Shown here piece by piece: positions 1 to 9,101 of a stretch of 64,000 bases of DNA. Position 1 is the first letter of the stretch; each line of letters opens with the position of its first letter. The notes under the pieces are model-generated. The model did no database searches. It saw only the letters and a program-made list of their open reading frames with translations, and was not told the DNA's origin. This DNA is from Amycolatopsis pretoriensis. GTDB lineage: Bacteria > Actinomycetota > Actinomycetes > Mycobacteriales > Pseudonocardiaceae. The position numbers were made by a program, and so were the translations under genes. The stretch lies in NCBI RefSeq assembly GCF_900107925.1, contig NZ_FNUJ01000011.1, forward strand, positions 186,001-250,000, written 5' to 3'.

Positions 1-103
1 GGCTGCGGACGAGCTCGCGCCCGTGCTCCAGGACCTCGACACCGAGGCGCTCGGAGAACGGCATGGAACGGTGGAAGAGCTGCGTGCCCTCGGGATCGGT
101 CAT
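1..103 (-). CDS. N-terminal part of a PaaI-like hotdog thioesterase (cut by window edge)
   Basis: Reading leftwards from an ATG at 101-103 gives 34 codons that run off the window. The visible start, including MPFSERLGVEVLEHG, resembles the N-terminus of PaaI/DUF4442-type hotdog-fold acyl-CoA thioesterases, where a conserved 'PF..xLGI/V' segment opens the fold. No catalytic residue is inside the window, so the family call rests on this segment alone. It reads in the same direction as the phosphoesterase gene upstream of it. Confidence 0.45.
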   Translation of the reverse strand, partial: MTDPEGTQLFHRSMPFSERLGVEVLEHGRELVRS

Positions 104-159
104 GCCCCGCAGCCTGCCCGAAGACCGGCCGCGGGGCGATTACCTCCGGGGTAACGCGG

Positions 160-1890
160 TCAGCTCAACGGGTTGACGAGCAGCAGCTCGGTGTTGTGGT
201 CCGCGGGATCGCCGACGCGGCCGAGGTCGGTGTGGATGTCGTTGTACGACAGCTCGCGGTACAGCGACGCAAGCGCTTGCGGCGTCCGGGAACCGTAGTC
301 CGCGGCGTACGGCGCTTCCGCCTCGATCAACGTCGTGAACAGCGACAACGTGCCGTCGACGTTGTCCGCGACCTCGACGATCCGCGCGTGCTGCGGGAAG
401 TCGATGTGCGACGCCGTGTTGATCTCCCAGAAGCCCTGCTGCGGCGTGTTCCCCGCGTGCGGCGTGATCTTGTTGAGGTGCGTGTGGCCGTTGACCCACG
501 CCAGCACGTTCGGGAACCGCTTGAGCAGCCCGACGAACGCGTCGCCGTTCAGGCGCGGGTCGAGCAGGTGGCGCGAGTCCGGCAGCAGGTTGGTCATCGT
601 GCCGCTCGTGTGGTGGCTGAACAGCAGGAACAGCTCGTCGGTGACGTCGTGGACGACCTTGCGGCCGAAGAAGTCGTAGTACGTCGAGCTGCCCCGCTTC
701 AGCGTCGCTTCGACCCAGTTGAACTGCGCGAGGCCGATCGAGCCGTCGGCGAACCCGGCGTCGGTCGTCGTGTCGAGGCTGATCCCGGTGATGCCCGGCG
801 CGATCCGGAACGTGTAGTAGACGTTCTTGCCGTCGGCGTTGGCGCTCGAGAAGCCGTGCCCGACCGGGCCGGGGCCGGTGTTGGCGGAGTCGAGGTGGGC
901 GCGGACGAACTCGCCGGTGTCGAACGGGCGGCGCCGCGCGTCCGGCGTCACCTCGCGGATCGTGCCGCTGCCGCCGAACAGCTCGGCGATCGGGACGCTG
1001 GAGCCGGGCTTCTTGATGGCGTCGGCGAGCTTCTTCGCGGTGCTCTCGTCCTTGCCGATGACCTTGTACTTCCCGGTGTACCAGGCGTCGATGCCGGGGA
1101 TCTGCGCCGGCAGCGAGCCGACGATGCTGTCGTCGTGGTTGCCGAACGTGCAGAACCACGGGACGTCGAGGCCGGGCGCGGTGAAGGCCTTGATCCCGGC
1201 TTCGAGCAGGCCGGGCAGCTGCGGGAAGCCCTTGGCCGAGTAGTCGTCGCCCACGCCGGGGATCGACGGGTTCCAGAACTCCTTGTTGCCGGAGCTCTGC
1301 ACGCCTTCGTAGGCGTTCGTGGCGCCGGAGTTCGGGGTGACGGTGCCGCCGTTGAGGACCTTGAGGAACCAGTCGAGCTCGATCAGCTCGTGGTTGTCGG
1401 TGTTGTCGCCGGTGGTGACCATGAGGTCGAACGGCCGCCCGGTGAACGGGCCCTGCCGCACGCTGTTGACGCGCTCGACGAGCGCGCTGGTCGCGACGGT
1501 GCCGAGCGCCTCCTGCGGCCGGTGCGCGGAGCCGATGAACGGGTGCAGGTATTCGAAGCGCGCGGGGCTTTCGGTGTCGGTGATGTGCAGGTCGGTGAAC
1601 TGCACGAACGCGCTGAGCGCGCGGCGCCGGTCGTCGCGACCGGTCTTCGGCGTGGCGAGGTCGCTGCGGACGACGAGCGGCCAGCCGGGGCCGCCCTGCA
1701 GCCGGGTGTAGGCCGGGCCGGCGGTGACGGCGGTGGCGACCTGCTCGAGCGTGGTGCCCGACGTCGTGACCGAGCGCGTGCTCGTCAGCCGCAGCGCGCG
1801 GTCGAGGGCGTTCGCGGTGGGCGTGCACAGCAGCAGTCCGAGACCGGCGGCGCCCGCGGTGGCGACGGCGCGCCGGGTGAGTTCGGCCAT
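160..1890 (-). CDS. Secreted TIGR03767-type metallophosphoesterase
   Basis: A 576-residue exported calcineurin-like phosphoesterase. The N-terminus (MAELTRRAVATAGAAGLGLL...TANA) has a twin-arginine-like RR followed by a hydrophobic stretch, so export is likely. Metal-binding motifs appear in family order: D-x-H (D100-H102 in FTDLHITD), GD-x-x-D near residue 161 (GDNTDN), GNHDD, and a late NGHTHLN. These are the two-metal ligands of this superfamily; the natural substrate is unknown. A GGGGAG ribosome site lies 9 nt before the ATG. A PHO-box-like repeat sits about 50 bp upstream of the start, suggesting induction by phosphate starvation. Family confident, substrate not. Confidence 0.88.
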   Translation of the reverse strand: MAELTRRAVATAGAAGLGLLLCTPTANALDRALRLTSTRSVTTSGTTLEQVATAVTAGPAYTRLQGGPGWPLVVRSDLATPKTGRDDRRRALSAFVQFTDLHITDTESPARFEYLHPFIGSAHRPQEALGTVATSALVERVNSVRQGPFTGRPFDLMVTTGDNTDNHELIELDWFLKVLNGGTVTPNSGATNAYEGVQSSGNKEFWNPSIPGVGDDYSAKGFPQLPGLLEAGIKAFTAPGLDVPWFCTFGNHDDSIVGSLPAQIPGIDAWYTGKYKVIGKDESTAKKLADAIKKPGSSVPIAELFGGSGTIREVTPDARRRPFDTGEFVRAHLDSANTGPGPVGHGFSSANADGKNVYYTFRIAPGITGISLDTTTDAGFADGSIGLAQFNWVEATLKRGSSTYYDFFGRKVVHDVTDELFLLFSHHTSGTMTNLLPDSRHLLDPRLNGDAFVGLLKRFPNVLAWVNGHTHLNKITPHAGNTPQQGFWEINTASHIDFPQHARIVEVADNVDGTLSLFTTLIEAEAPYAADYGSRTPQALASLYRELSYNDIHTDLGRVGDPADHNTELLLVNPLS

Positions 1891-1936
1891 GGTTGTTCGC
1901 TCCCCAGTCTTCTCGGTTGCCCAGCACCGTGCCGGA

Positions 1937-1958
1937 CGTGGGTGGACGCGGGGTGAAC
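1937..1958 (-). promoter_or_regulatory. Candidate PHO box (two 11-nt direct repeat units)
   Basis: On the minus strand two adjacent 11-mers read GTTCACCCCGC then GTCCACCCACG, about 47 bp before the phosphoesterase start. This matches the 11-nt direct-repeat layout of actinobacterial PhoP boxes (GTTCAcc-type units). Binding by PhoP is inferred from the pattern and from the function of the downstream gene. Confidence 0.6.
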
Positions 1959-2035
1959 GTGAAAAACATTCACCGTGACAGTTGAGTCCACCCTGTCACA
2001 GGCTTCGGGGTGGGGTGTACCGCCGAAGGTCGTGG

Positions 2036-2632
2036 TCATTTCCGCCGCTGGGCGAGCCCGTCGAGGATGACTTCGGTGCCGAGCGCGAAGAGGTCGTCGG
2101 CGGTGAGCCCGGTGAACCCGAGTGCGCGTGCGTGGGGGTAGTTCTTCAGGTTTTCCCGGAAGGCTTTCGCGGCTTCGGGGTCCGGTTTGCCGGGGCGCTC
2201 GACCGACGCGAGGACGTGCGCGGTCAGCAGCCGCGCGATGCCCGCGGTGTCTTCGGGGGTGAAGCCGGCTTCCAGCAGGATCTTCGCGGTCCGCTCGATG
2301 TGGGCGAGCCGGTTCGGGCCGGGCGGGCGCTCGCGCAGGAGCGTCGCGGCGTCGCGGTGCTTGAGCACGATCGCGCGGAACTGGTGGAGGCCCTGCTCGA
2401 GCTGGCGGCGCCAGTCCTGCGTCTCGTCGATGTCGAACGCGTCTTCGCAGACGGCTTCGGCGAGGAGATCGAGCAGCTGGGCCTTGTCCTTGACGTGCCA
2501 GTAGAGCGTCGGCGAGCTGACCCCGAGCCGCGCGGCGAGCCGCCGCGTGCTCAGCTCGGCCAGGCCGGCTTCGTCGAGGAGGGCGAGGGCGGCGTCGGTG
2601 ATCTGACGGCGATCGAGTGGCACCCGGCGCAC
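2036..2632 (-). CDS. TetR-type repressor with TetR_C domain
   Basis: A 198-residue repressor of the original TetR subgroup. The N-terminal helix-turn-helix (LDRRQITDAALALLDEAG...LSTRRLAARLGVSSPTLYWHVKDK) is very like that of the tetracycline repressor, including the recognition helix PTLYWHVK. The rest fits the TetR_C ligand-binding domain. I place the start at the GTG at 2630-2632 because upstream codons would be read through the operator; there is no ribosome site, so a leaderless message is possible. A second in-frame GTG lies 12 nt further in. It diverges from a small membrane-protein gene, and two tet-operator-like palindromes lie between them. Ligand unknown. Confidence 0.85.
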   Translation of the reverse strand: MRRVPLDRRQITDAALALLDEAGLAELSTRRLAARLGVSSPTLYWHVKDKAQLLDLLAEAVCEDAFDIDETQDWRRQLEQGLHQFRAIVLKHRDAATLLRERPPGPNRLAHIERTAKILLEAGFTPEDTAGIARLLTAHVLASVERPGKPDPEAAKAFRENLKNYPHARALGFTGLTADDLFALGTEVILDGLAQRRK

Positions 2633-2647
2633 TCTATCAGTGATAGA
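2633..2647. promoter_or_regulatory. tetO-like operator 1
   Basis: A perfect 7-1-7 palindrome, TCTATCAGTGATAGA, abutting the TetR start codon. The core CTATCAnTGATAG is identical to the core of the enterobacterial tet operators, as expected for the near-identical recognition helix of the adjacent repressor. Confidence 0.8.
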
Positions 2648-2652
2648 TTGGT

Positions 2653-2669
2653 CTCTATCACTGATAGAG
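2653..2669. promoter_or_regulatory. tetO-like operator 2
   Basis: A perfect 8-1-8 palindrome, CTCTATCACTGATAGAG, centred 21 bp from operator 1 and ending 9 bp before the ATG of the divergent membrane-protein gene. Its GAGGGGG tail also forms that gene's ribosome site. The pair would let one repressor control both genes. Confidence 0.8.
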
Positions 2670-2678
2670 GGGGACGTG

Positions 2679-3131
2679 ATGCGCTGGTGGATCGCAGGGT
2701 GCTCGCTGGTCTTCGCGATCGGCACGGCACTGCAGAACTTCGTGGTGATCGACGCCGAACTGGTCGCACGGGCGGCCTCGATCGCGGGAACGCCGGTGTC
2801 GGACGGCTTCCTGACGGGCCTGCGCCTGGTCGGCGACGTCTACCTGGTGGGCAACCTGCTGGGGCTGCTGGCCCTGACCGGGCGCGCGTGGGTGTTCTGG
2901 CTGGTGCTGGCGGTGAACGCGACGCAGGCCGCGGGCGTGTTCGCGATCCCGCCGTCGGTGTGGCGCGCGACGCTCGACTTGTACGGCTGGGTGGGGCTGC
3001 TGCCGTCGGTGGTGACCGACGGCGGCGCGCTCGTGTTGACGCTGGTGCTGATCAGCAGGCGATACCGCACGCGGTCCCGGCGGCGGCGAACAGACCGAAG
3101 AAGAACAGCATCACGATCAGCGCCGGGATGA
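2679..3131 (+). CDS. Small four-helix membrane protein under TetR control
   Basis: A 150-residue protein with about four hydrophobic segments (MRWWIAGCSLVFAIGT..., LVGDVYLVGNLLGLLAL, AWVFWLVLAVNATQAAG, a last one near VTDGGALVLTLVLI) and a basic tail. The ATG follows GAGGGGG by 5 nt; the earlier in-frame ATG at 2640 lies inside the operator and is rejected. I do not recognise the family. TetR_C repressors usually control drug-efflux pumps, but this protein is too small for an MFS pump; a DUF4345-like role is possible but unproven. Its last 80 bp overlap the convergent DUF4190 gene. Confidence 0.7.
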   Translation: MRWWIAGCSLVFAIGTALQNFVVIDAELVARAASIAGTPVSDGFLTGLRLVGDVYLVGNLLGLLALTGRAWVFWLVLAVNATQAAGVFAIPPSVWRATLDLYGWVGLLPSVVTDGGALVLTLVLISRRYRTRSRRRRTDRRRTASRSAPG

Positions 3132-3489
3132 CCGCGATGATCCCGCAGACGAGGCCGGCGATGGCCATGCCCTTGCCGGTGTGGCCCGGCCGGTCCGACT
3201 GCACCATCCCGCCCCACGACAGGCCGATCGCCAGGAACCCGAGGAGCAGGTCGACGAACGGGATCCAGAACGTGACGAGGGCGATGATGCCGACGACCAT
3301 CCCGGCCACGGCCATGCCACTGGTGATCAGCGGCTGGTAGGCGGCGCCGTACATCGGCTGGGGACCGTAGGCGGGGTAGGGCTGGGTCACGTAGGGCTGG
3401 ACCGCGTACTGCGGGGCCGAAGGCGGGTACACCGGCTCGGCCGGGGCGGGGTACTGCTGATCCGGCTGGTAAGGGTTGTAATCGGTCAC
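3052..3489 (-). CDS. DUF4190 membrane protein with proline/tyrosine-rich N-terminus
   Basis: A 145-residue protein. Residues 1-55 are rich in Pro, Tyr and Gln (repeated PYP/QPY/YGP), a low-complexity cytoplasmic arm common in actinobacteria. Two hydrophobic hairpin segments follow (GMAVAGMVVGIIALVTFWIPFVDLLLGFLAIGLSWGG and KGMAIAGLVCGIIAVIPALIVMLFFFG); the twice-used 'G-MAiAGlv-GIIA' start is typical of DUF4190. Function unknown. It ends in an 80-bp tail-to-tail overlap with the membrane-protein gene to its left. Confidence 0.85.
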   Translation of the reverse strand: MTDYNPYQPDQQYPAPAEPVYPPSAPQYAVQPYVTQPYPAYGPQPMYGAAYQPLITSGMAVAGMVVGIIALVTFWIPFVDLLLGFLAIGLSWGGMVQSDRPGHTGKGMAIAGLVCGIIAVIPALIVMLFFFGLFAAAGTACGIAC

Positions 3490-3546
3490 GGCGCACCTGT
3501 TTCTCTTCGTCCCCGGCGAAGTCGTCCGGAAGGTGCCGCACGTTAC

Positions 3547-4362
3547 TCAGCCCGTCAGGCCGGACTCCGTCACCCCGCGCACCAGGTACCGCTGCAGGAA
3601 CGCGAACAGCAGCACGATCGGCAGGATCGACACCGCCGCCGCGAGGAACAGCAGGTTCAGCTGCGGGTTCTGCGACGTCAGCAACCCCGACAGTGCCACC
3701 TGGACGGTCCACGAGTCCGGCGACTGCGCGATGATCAGCGGCCACAGGAACGCGTTCCAGCTGCCGATCACCGTGATCACCGCGATCGCCGCGAAGAACC
3801 CCTTCGAGTTCGGCACCACGATCCGCCAGAACACGCCCCAGCGGCTCAGCCCGTCGACCCGGCCGGCCTCCTCCAGCTCGCGCGGGAAGTCCAGAAAATA
3901 CTGCCGGAACAGGAACACGCTGAACGCGCTGAACAACCCCGGGATCACCAGCCCGCGGAAGTCCGACAGCCAGCCCAGCGACGAGACCACCACGAAGCTC
4001 GGCACGAACGTCACCGACGTCGGGATCATCAGCGTCGCCAGCACCGCGTAGAACACGAACCGCGAGTGCCGGTACGGGATCCGCGCCAGGCCGTAGCCCG
4101 CCAGGGAGCAGATGACCAGCAACCCCAGGGTCTGCAGGACCGCCACGATCGCCGAGTTCAGGAGGCTGCGCGCGAACGGGACGTCCGAAAGCGAGAACAA
4201 TCGGGAAAAGTTGTCCCAGTGCACTGTGGACGGGAAGAATGTCCACTCGGGAGCGGTGATCTCCGCCCGGGACGCCAAGCCGTTGCGCACCAGCAGGTAG
4301 AACGGCAGCAGGAACAGCACCGCCGCGACCAGCAGGCACAGCCACCGGAAGAAAGCCCTCAT
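3547..4362 (-). CDS. Sugar ABC transporter permease, MalG type
   Basis: A 271-residue inner-membrane permease of the carbohydrate-uptake family (CUT1). It has about six membrane segments and the cytoplasmic EAA loop (EAGRVDGLSRWGVFWRIVVPNSK region) that docks the ATPase. The start is the ATG at 4360-4362, which overlaps the preceding permease stop as ATGA, so the two are translationally coupled. It is the last gene of a solute-binding protein / permease / permease operon. No ATPase gene is present; in actinomycetes such systems commonly share one MsiK-type ATPase. Substrate unknown. Confidence 0.88.
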   Translation of the reverse strand: MRAFFRWLCLLVAAVLFLLPFYLLVRNGLASRAEITAPEWTFFPSTVHWDNFSRLFSLSDVPFARSLLNSAIVAVLQTLGLLVICSLAGYGLARIPYRHSRFVFYAVLATLMIPTSVTFVPSFVVVSSLGWLSDFRGLVIPGLFSAFSVFLFRQYFLDFPRELEEAGRVDGLSRWGVFWRIVVPNSKGFFAAIAVITVIGSWNAFLWPLIIAQSPDSWTVQVALSGLLTSQNPQLNLLFLAAAVSILPIVLLFAFLQRYLVRGVTESGLTG

Positions 4363-5255
4363 GACACCCGCCCGAACCGGAACACGCGGCCCTGCAGCAA
4401 CGTCACCAACGCGATGATCAGCGCCAGGATCACCGCGCCCGCGCTGCCGCGGCCCAGGTCCTGGCCGCCCGATCCCAGCGACGTGTAGTACAGGTACACC
4501 AGCGGTGGCCGGGCGAACGGCGGGTAGCCCCGTGAGTCGCCCATGATGTTGTAGAACTCGTCGAACGCCTGGTACGCGTTGATCAGGTTCAGCAGGAGCA
4601 CCGCCACCGCCGTCGCGCGCAGCTGGGGGAGCGTGATGTAGCGGAAGACCTGCCAGCCCGGCTTCGCGCCGTCGAGCCACGCCGCTTCGTACAGGTGCTT
4701 CGGAATCCGTTGCAGCGCCGCGATGAACAGGATCATGTAGAACCCGAGCTGCAGCCACAGCCGCGCCGTCACCAGGACGATCCAGTACAGCGGTGGGTCG
4801 ACCGTGCCCGTCCAGGCCACCGGGTCGACGCCGAACAGTGACAGCACGCTGTTCGCCAGTCCATACCGGACACCCGAGAACAACGACGTCTTCCAGATCA
4901 GTGACGCCACGACGTACGAGCACGCGAACGGCAGGAAGAACACCGACCGGAAGAACGCCCGCGCGAACCTCAGCCGGTTGACGCCCAGCGCCAAAGCCAG
5001 TGACAGCGCGAACGTCAGCGGCACGATGAACACCGCGAACACGCTGAACGTCCCCAGGCTCGACAGGAACGGCTCGTCGGTCAGCATGTGCCCGTAGTTG
5101 TCCAGCCCGACGAACTCGGTCGGCGTCACCGTGTTGCGCGCGTCGAAGAAGGACAGGTACGCGCTCCAGCCGATCGGCAGGTACGCGAACACCGCCAGCC
5201 CCAGCAGGAACGGCCCGACGAACAACCAGAACGCGCGCGCGTCGCGCCGCTTCAC
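4359..5255 (-). CDS. Sugar ABC transporter permease, MalF type
   Basis: A 298-residue permease that pairs with the MalG-type protein downstream. The first helix (ARAFWLFVGPFLLGLAVFAYLPIGWSAYLS) and the EAA loop (LYEAAWLDGAKPGWQVFRYITLPQL) are typical of CUT1 permeases. It starts at GTG 5253-5255, overlapping the TGA of the binding-protein gene, and ends in an ATGA overlap with the next permease. Both overlaps argue for one tightly coupled operon. Confidence 0.88.
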   Translation of the reverse strand: MKRRDARAFWLFVGPFLLGLAVFAYLPIGWSAYLSFFDARNTVTPTEFVGLDNYGHMLTDEPFLSSLGTFSVFAVFIVPLTFALSLALALGVNRLRFARAFFRSVFFLPFACSYVVASLIWKTSLFSGVRYGLANSVLSLFGVDPVAWTGTVDPPLYWIVLVTARLWLQLGFYMILFIAALQRIPKHLYEAAWLDGAKPGWQVFRYITLPQLRATAVAVLLLNLINAYQAFDEFYNIMGDSRGYPPFARPPLVYLYYTSLGSGGQDLGRGSAGAVILALIIALVTLLQGRVFRFGRVS

Positions 5256-6541
5256 CCGAAGAGGCGCTTCAGCTCGGACTGAGCCACCTCGACCGCTGTC
5301 TTGGTCTGTGCGACCGGGTCCGCGCCCTCCTTCGCGATCTTCGCGACCGCGTCGGACAGCGCCGTGTTCGCCTGCTGTGTCCACACCGGACCGCCGACCA
5401 GGTGACCGTTCTCCCGGACGAACCGGGCGGCGTCCGCGGCCGGGCCGGAAGCGAGGCTGCCCGCCTGGCCCACCAGGCTCTGGCGCGCCGGCACGTGGAA
5501 GCCGAACTTCGTCGCGAACTCCAGCTGGTCGTCGGTCTTGTCGACCCACAGCCACTTCACGAACGCCTTGGCCTCGGCGACGTGCGCGCTCTTGGCGTTG
5601 ACCATCGCGCCGTACGCGCCCACCGGCACCGACGGCGCGCCCGTGCCGTCGAGCCGCGGGAACGGCAGGACGCCGAAGTCGTCGTCGAACGCCTGCCGGA
5701 TCTTCGGCACGTTCCACAGCCCGGTCCACTGCATCGCGGCGAGCCCGTCGATGAACGCGCCCGGGTCCGACCAGTCCGCCGGCGCGCCGAGCAGCAGGGA
5801 CCCGTTGGCGTTCAACGTGTGCAGCTTCGCCAGCGCGGTCGCCGCGCGCGGGTCGTCGAAGCCGACTTCGCGGTTGCCGTTCTTCAGGTAGTCGAGGCCC
5901 GCCGACCACAGCAGCGGCCCGGTGAGGACGCCGACGCCGCCGTCGTTGCCGGCGAAGAAGCCCTTGACGCCGTCCTTGGACAGCTTCGCGGCCGCGTCGA
6001 TCAGCTCGTCGACCGTCTGCGGCGGCTGGACGCCCGCGGCCTGCAGCAGGCTTTTGCGGTAGAAGAGCACCTGCGTGTCGACGGCCTGCGGGATGCCGTA
6101 GACCTTGCCCTCGACGGTCTGCGCGGCCAGCACGGCCGGGCTGAAGTCGTTGCGCACCGGCGCGATGACGTCGTCGAGCGACACCACCTGGTTCTGCCGC
6201 ACCCAGTCGATCTTGACCTGCGCCTCGAAGACGTCCGGCACGGCGCTGTTCTGCAGCGCGGTGACGATCTTGGAGTCGTAGTCGCCCGGGTTCCACCGGA
6301 CGTTCACCGTCGCGCCCGGGTAGCTCGCCGCGTACCGCTTGACGGCTTCCTGGACGCCGTCTTCGCCGTACGCGTGGTACCACTGCTGCAGCGTGACCTT
6401 CGGCGCGTCCGACGGCGGCGGGCCCGCCGAGTACGCCGTCGACGGCGGCGCGGTGCCCTGCCGTCCGGTGTTCGACCCGCAAGCCGCGGTCAGCGCGCCG
6501 ACACCCGCGAGCGCGAGAAAGCTCCGCCTGTTCCGCTGCAT
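5252..6541 (-). CDS. Sugar ABC transporter substrate-binding lipoprotein (family 1)
   Basis: A 429-residue extracellular solute-binding protein. The start ATG (6539-6541) follows GGAGGA by 9 nt. The signal peptide has a twin arginine (RNRRSFLALAGVGALTAACGS) and ends in an AAC lipobox-like cleavage site, so it is probably a lipoprotein; the -3 residue is Thr rather than the usual Leu. The body (VTLQQWYHAYGEDGVQEAVKRYAASYPGATVNV, KLSKDGVKGFFAGNDGG, AAMQWTGLWNVPKI) is typical of family 1 oligosaccharide binders. First gene of the three-gene operon. No regulator is adjacent. Confidence 0.88.
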   Translation of the reverse strand: MQRNRRSFLALAGVGALTAACGSNTGRQGTAPPSTAYSAGPPPSDAPKVTLQQWYHAYGEDGVQEAVKRYAASYPGATVNVRWNPGDYDSKIVTALQNSAVPDVFEAQVKIDWVRQNQVVSLDDVIAPVRNDFSPAVLAAQTVEGKVYGIPQAVDTQVLFYRKSLLQAAGVQPPQTVDELIDAAAKLSKDGVKGFFAGNDGGVGVLTGPLLWSAGLDYLKNGNREVGFDDPRAATALAKLHTLNANGSLLLGAPADWSDPGAFIDGLAAMQWTGLWNVPKIRQAFDDDFGVLPFPRLDGTGAPSVPVGAYGAMVNAKSAHVAEAKAFVKWLWVDKTDDQLEFATKFGFHVPARQSLVGQAGSLASGPAADAARFVRENGHLVGGPVWTQQANTALSDAVAKIAKEGADPVAQTKTAVEVAQSELKRLFG

Positions 6542-6563
6542 CCCCAGTACTCCTCCGCGTACG

Positions 6564-6616
6564 TCCGTGAATGGCACATCGAGGGACGTAGCGTCCCTCA
6601 ATGTGCCATTCACGGA
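6564..6616. repeat. Dispersed palindromic repeat, copy 1
   Basis: Outer arms TCCGTGAATGGCACAT and its exact complement enclose one mismatch, an 8-bp inner stem (GAGGGACG/CGTCCCTC) and a 3-nt loop (TAG), so the whole 53 bp folds into one hairpin. It begins 27 nt beyond the stop of the acyl-CoA ligase gene that reads towards it, where a terminator would be expected, though no U-tract follows. A second copy lies at 29749-29803. Confidence 0.85.
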
Positions 6617-6643
6617 ACCTTAGGCACGCCGGAGATTTACCCG

Positions 6644-8272
<1,629 letters not shown>

Positions 8273-8706
8273 GGTCGCTCCCGGGGGTCGTTCGCCGGTG
8301 GACTGGGGTTGCGCCGACTCTAGTGCGGATCGGGTGAAGCGGGCATGGTCAACAACGGCTCCGTTCGGTCACGGTCGTCGCGCGATCGGGGGACGACCGG
8401 ACGATGATCAAGATCATCAATTTTTACGCTTTTCCTTATACGCGAGGAAATGCGCGGCGTAACGGAGGCTTCACTTCCGGGTGAGTCTGGCCACTCCGAC
8501 CACTTCTCGGGAGCGTTTCCGCAGGCCGGAGCGGGTTGCCCGGTATCACCTCCGGGGGTAATAAGTGCGTGTCGGTTGCACGGCCACGAAGCCGGTGGCG
8601 TTTACTGGGGCCGTGGCAAGAGACGGCTGAGCAGCGCTTGCAGGAGCAAGCACTCAGAAAAGCTGTCGGCCGCGAAAGCGGAGACCTGAGAGGAAAGGAC
8701 ACTACG
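8273..8706. other. 434-bp intergenic region: divergent promoters and a structured leader
   Basis: No convincing gene. From the left it holds the promoter side of the acyl-CoA ligase; a perfect palindrome at 8403-8418 followed by an AT-rich stretch; and a leader for the IHF-like gene that can form small hairpins at 8636-8651 (GCTTGC/GCAAGC) and 8670-8681 (CCGC-GAAA-GCGG, a GNRA tetraloop). I could not match the leader to a riboswitch class I know. Confidence 0.5.
8403..8418. promoter_or_regulatory. Perfect inverted repeat, possible operator
   Basis: GATGATC-AA-GATCATC, 7-bp arms with a 2-bp spacer, about 130 bp upstream of the acyl-CoA ligase and 290 bp upstream of the IHF-like gene. It is followed by CAATTTTTACGC, so a weak terminator is the alternative reading. 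No adjacent regulator identifies the binder. Confidence 0.35.
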
Positions 8707-9018
8707 TTGGCTCTGCCTACGTTGACTCCGGAGCAGCGCGCCGAGGCCCTGGCCAAGGCCGCCGAGGCTCGCAAGGCGCGTTCGGAGCTGCTCGCGTCGA
8801 TCAAGTCCGGCAAGGAGAGCATCGAGAAGGTGCTCAAGCAGGCCAAGGAGAACAAGACCATCGGGAAGACGAAGGTCACCCAGCTGCTGAAGGCCGTCCC
8901 CGGCCTCGGCGCGGTGAAGGTCGCCGCCCTGCTCGAGCAGGCCGGCATCGACCCGGACCGGCGCGCCGCCGGCCTGGGCGAGCGCCAGCGCGAGGCGCTC
9001 ATCGACGCGCTCAAGTAG
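8707..9018 (+). CDS. Actinobacterial integration host factor (mIHF family)
   Basis: A 103-residue nucleoid protein. The start is TTG at 8707-8709, 7 nt after AGGAAAGGA, giving an N-terminus (M)ALPTLTPEQRAEALAKAAEARKARSE typical of the family. The C-terminal half holds the helix-two-turn-helix DNA-binding element (KVTQLLKAVPGLGAVKVAALLEQAGI), and GLGERQREALIDAL closes it. Length fits (103-107). The standard mihF gene normally sits next to gmk; here the neighbours are a fatty-acyl ligase and isochorismate synthase, so this may be a second paralogue. The long structured leader suggests post-transcriptional control. Confidence 0.85.
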   Translation: MALPTLTPEQRAEALAKAAEARKARSELLASIKSGKESIEKVLKQAKENKTIGKTKVTQLLKAVPGLGAVKVAALLEQAGIDPDRRAAGLGERQREALIDALK

Positions 9019-9035
9019 CTCGTCGTCAGGAGCTC

Positions 9036-9073
9036 CCGCGAGGGGAGTGTCGCTCGTGACACTCCCCTCGCGG
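9036..9073 (+). terminator. Strong hairpin terminator after the IHF-like gene
   Basis: A perfect 16-bp stem (CCGCGAGGGGAGTGTC and its complement) with a 6-nt loop, starting 18 nt after the IHF stop. There is no U-tract, as is usual in high-GC actinobacteria. Confidence 0.85.
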
Positions 9074-9101
9074 ATCTCCCGAAGCCTGGGACGCTGGAGT
9101 C

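Noticed and set aside
140..1969. Long open frames antisense to or out of frame with real genes (for example across the phosphoesterase, the hydrolase cluster and the acyl-CoA ligases)
   Set aside because: In this very GC-rich DNA stop codons are rare in alternative frames. The products are Arg/Ala/Pro-rich, show no domains and oppose genes with clear family motifs.
8480..8706. Possible riboswitch in the leader of the IHF-like gene
   Set aside because: Small hairpins are present but I could not match conserved cores of c-di-AMP, cobalamin, SAM, TPP, glycine or other known classes.
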